From Pseudomonas sp. (GTDB taxonomy: Bacteria > Pseudomonadota > Gammaproteobacteria > Pseudomonadales > Pseudomonadaceae), in assembly GCA_003488145.1 (NCBI GenBank), contig DNMQ01000052.1, forward strand, positions 1 through 13,478: a stretch of DNA of 13,478 bases, in the 5' to 3' direction. The notes under the pieces are model-generated. The model was not told the origin of the DNA. It did no database searches and saw only the letters and a program-made list of their open reading frames with translations. Shown here in pieces: positions 12,046 through 13,478 of the stretch (positions are counted from its first letter, which is position 1; the number at the start of each line of letters is the position of its first letter). A program made the position numbers and the translations under genes.

Positions 12046-12054
12046 AACAACAAA
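12046..12054 (+). promoter_or_regulatory. AACAACAAA: Crc/Hfq-type motif just before the ior ribosome site
   Basis: Three AAN triplets are separated by two bases from AGGAG (12057-12061), which is itself six bases from ATG at 12068. Placement is typical of Crc/Hfq-repressed catabolic genes. Confidence 0.5.
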
Positions 12055-12067
12055 TTAGGAGCGCCCC

Positions 12068-13478
12068 ATGTCTCTGGCCGAGATCCGTCTGGACGACAAG
12101 TACCGGCTTGCAACCGGTCATCTTTATCTCACCGGCACCCAAGCGCTGACCCGCTTGCCGATGCTGCAGCATCAGCGTGATCAGGCCCGTGGTTTGAATA
12201 CCGGTGGCTTCATCTCCGGCTATCGCGGCTCGCCACTGGGCGGGCTGGACAAGAGCCTCTGGGAAGCCCGCGACTACCTCAAGCAACACGCCATCCACTT
12301 TCAGCCCGGCGTCAACGAAGAGTTGGCCGCCACCGCGGTGTGGGGCAGCCAGCAAACCAACCTGTTCCCCGGCGCCAAGTACGACGGCGTGTTCGCCCTG
12401 TGGTACGGCAAGGGGCCGGGCGTCGACCGTGCCGGCGACGTGTTCAAGCATGCGAATGCGGCGGGTGTGTCGCCCAACGGCGGCGTGCTGTTGCTGGCGG
12501 GTGACGACCACGGCTGCAAATCCTCGACGCTGCCGCACCAGAGCGAGCATGCCTTCATCGCCGCCTCGATTCCGGTGCTGAATCCGGCGAACGTTCAGGA
12601 AATCCTCGACTACGGCATCATCGGCTGGGAGCTGTCGCGCTACTCCGGCTGCTGGGTGGTGCTCAAGACCATCGCCGAGAACGTCGATTCTTCCGCCGTG
12701 GTGGAAGTCGATCCGCTGCGCATCCAGACACGTATCCCGGAAGACTTCGAGCTGCCCGAGGACGGCGTGCATATCCGCTGGCCGGACCCGCCGCTGGCTC
12801 AGGAAAAGCGCCTCAACCTGTACAAGATCTACGCCGCACGCGCCTTCGCCCGGGCCAACAACCTGAACCGGGTGATGCTCGATTCGCCGAATCCGCGGCT
12901 TGGCATCATCACCACCGGCAAGTCCTATCTCGACGTGCGTCAGGCGCTGGATGACCTGGGCCTGGACGAAGCGCTGTGCGCCTCGGTCGGCCTGCGCGTG
13001 CTCAAGGTCGGCATGAGCTGGCCGCTGGAGCCGGTCTCGGTGCACGAGTTCGCCCAGGGGCTGGACGAGATTCTGGTAGTCGAGGAAAAGCGCAGCATCA
13101 TCGAGGACCAGCTCACCGGACAGCTCTACAACTGGCCCGTCAGCAAACGTCCGCGGGTGGTTGGCGAGTTCGACGAGCAGGGCAATTCATTGCTGCCGAA
13201 CCTCTCCGAACTGACCCCGGCGATGATCGCCCGGGTGATCGCCAAGCGCCTCGCGCCGATCTACACCAGCGACAGCATCCAGACCCGCCTGGCCTTCCTC
13301 GATGCCAAGGAAAAGGCCCTGGCCGCGCGCAGCTACGACACCGTGCGCACCCCGCACTACTGCTCCGGCTGTCCGCACAACACCTCCACCAAGGTGCCCG
13401 AGGGCAGCCGCGCCTCGGCCGGCATCGGTTGCCACTACATGGTGCAGTGGATGGACCGGCGCACCGAGACCTTCACCC
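12068..13478 (+). CDS. Indolepyruvate ferredoxin oxidoreductase, fused type, N-terminal 470 codons (runs off the window)
   Basis: The thiamine-diphosphate enzyme oxidatively decarboxylates indolepyruvate or other aryl-pyruvates (from aromatic amino acid transamination) to the acyl-CoA, passing electrons to ferredoxin. The frame is open from ATG 12068 to the window end. The N-terminal pyrimidine-binding domain shows FISGYRGSPLGGLDKSLWEA, INFER-type GVNEELAATAVWGSQQ and WYGKGPGVDRAGDVFKHAN. It continues through VLLLAGDDHGCKSST to a transketolase-C-like part (ILVVEEKRSIIEDQL, about 335-349) and CSGCPHNTS (432-440), the start of the TPP-binding domain. Family members of this fused IorA-IorB type are about 1,150 aa, so some 60% lies beyond the window. 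AGGAG six bases before ATG fixes the start. It is divergent from the Lrp regulator and carries a Crc-type leader motif. Actual substrate could be a related 2-oxoacid. Confidence 0.93.
   Translation, partial: MSLAEIRLDDKYRLATGHLYLTGTQALTRLPMLQHQRDQARGLNTGGFISGYRGSPLGGLDKSLWEARDYLKQHAIHFQPGVNEELAATAVWGSQQTNLFPGAKYDGVFALWYGKGPGVDRAGDVFKHANAAGVSPNGGVLLLAGDDHGCKSSTLPHQSEHAFIAASIPVLNPANVQEILDYGIIGWELSRYSGCWVVLKTIAENVDSSAVVEVDPLRIQTRIPEDFELPEDGVHIRWPDPPLAQEKRLNLYKIYAARAFARANNLNRVMLDSPNPRLGIITTGKSYLDVRQALDDLGLDEALCASVGLRVLKVGMSWPLEPVSVHEFAQGLDEILVVEEKRSIIEDQLTGQLYNWPVSKRPRVVGEFDEQGNSLLPNLSELTPAMIARVIAKRLAPIYTSDSIQTRLAFLDAKEKALAARSYDTVRTPHYCSGCPHNTSTKVPEGSRASAGIGCHYMVQWMDRRTETFT

Noticed and set aside
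11861..13045. 394-codon minus-strand open frame opposite the indolepyruvate oxidoreductase
   Set aside because: The plus frame has uninterrupted family motifs; the antisense frame has none and overlaps the regulatory gap.

Overview
The window is high-GC, densely packed gammaproteobacterial chromosome. Gene content (an atoE / GntP permease / 3-hydroxybutyrate dehydrogenase cluster, a fused indolepyruvate oxidoreductase with a divergent Lrp regulator, A-rich AAN leader motifs typical of Crc/Hfq targets, GTAG-headed intergenic palindromes) points to Pseudomonadaceae, plausibly the Pseudomonas stutzeri (Stutzerimonas) group. The species guess is inference. No phage, plasmid, IS or CRISPR signal was seen.

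Left part (1-3574), envelope and metal themed. A minus-strand operon runs from 1781 down through two tandem-duplicated small periplasmic PepSY proteins, an OmpR-type response regulator and the N-terminal part of a sensor histidine kinase that leaves the window. Divergent from it is a CusF-like periplasmic Cu(I)/Ag(I)-binding protein with all four metal ligands at canonical spacing. The gap between them holds two adjacent 6-3-6 palindromes. A DUF899 thioredoxin-like protein lies tail-to-tail with the CusF-like gene (1-nt gap). A third PepSY protein at 3311 follows a good match to an AlgU/RpoE-type promoter.

Middle (3738-6579), nucleic-acid and nucleotide genes: a RluA-family pseudouridine synthase, a Fpg/Nei-family DNA glycosylase, then (convergent) a PRPP synthetase of the archaeal-like type. 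The convergent gap holds three GTAG-headed palindromic repeats in + - + order.

Right-middle (6713-10597), a ketone-body / 3-hydroxybutyrate catabolic cluster on the minus strand: atoE (short-chain fatty acid / acetoacetate permease), a GntP-family permease (likely 3-hydroxybutyrate uptake) and bdhA. The 272-bp gap before the permease looks like a complete sigma-54 control region: a -24/-12 promoter with GG-N10-GC, an IHF-like site, and an upstream array of repeated and inverted GCATTCYGGAC half-sites suited to an enhancer-binding protein.

Right end (10704-13478): a small exported DUF192 protein, a second + - + repeat triplet in a convergent gap, an Lrp/AsnC regulator, and the divergent N-terminal 470 codons of a fused indolepyruvate ferredoxin oxidoreductase. 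All five genes tied to catabolism (atoE, GntP permease, bdhA, lrp, ior) carry AAN-repeat leader motifs, suggesting they form one Crc/Hfq catabolite-repression group. No stretch over 300 bases lacks a gene.
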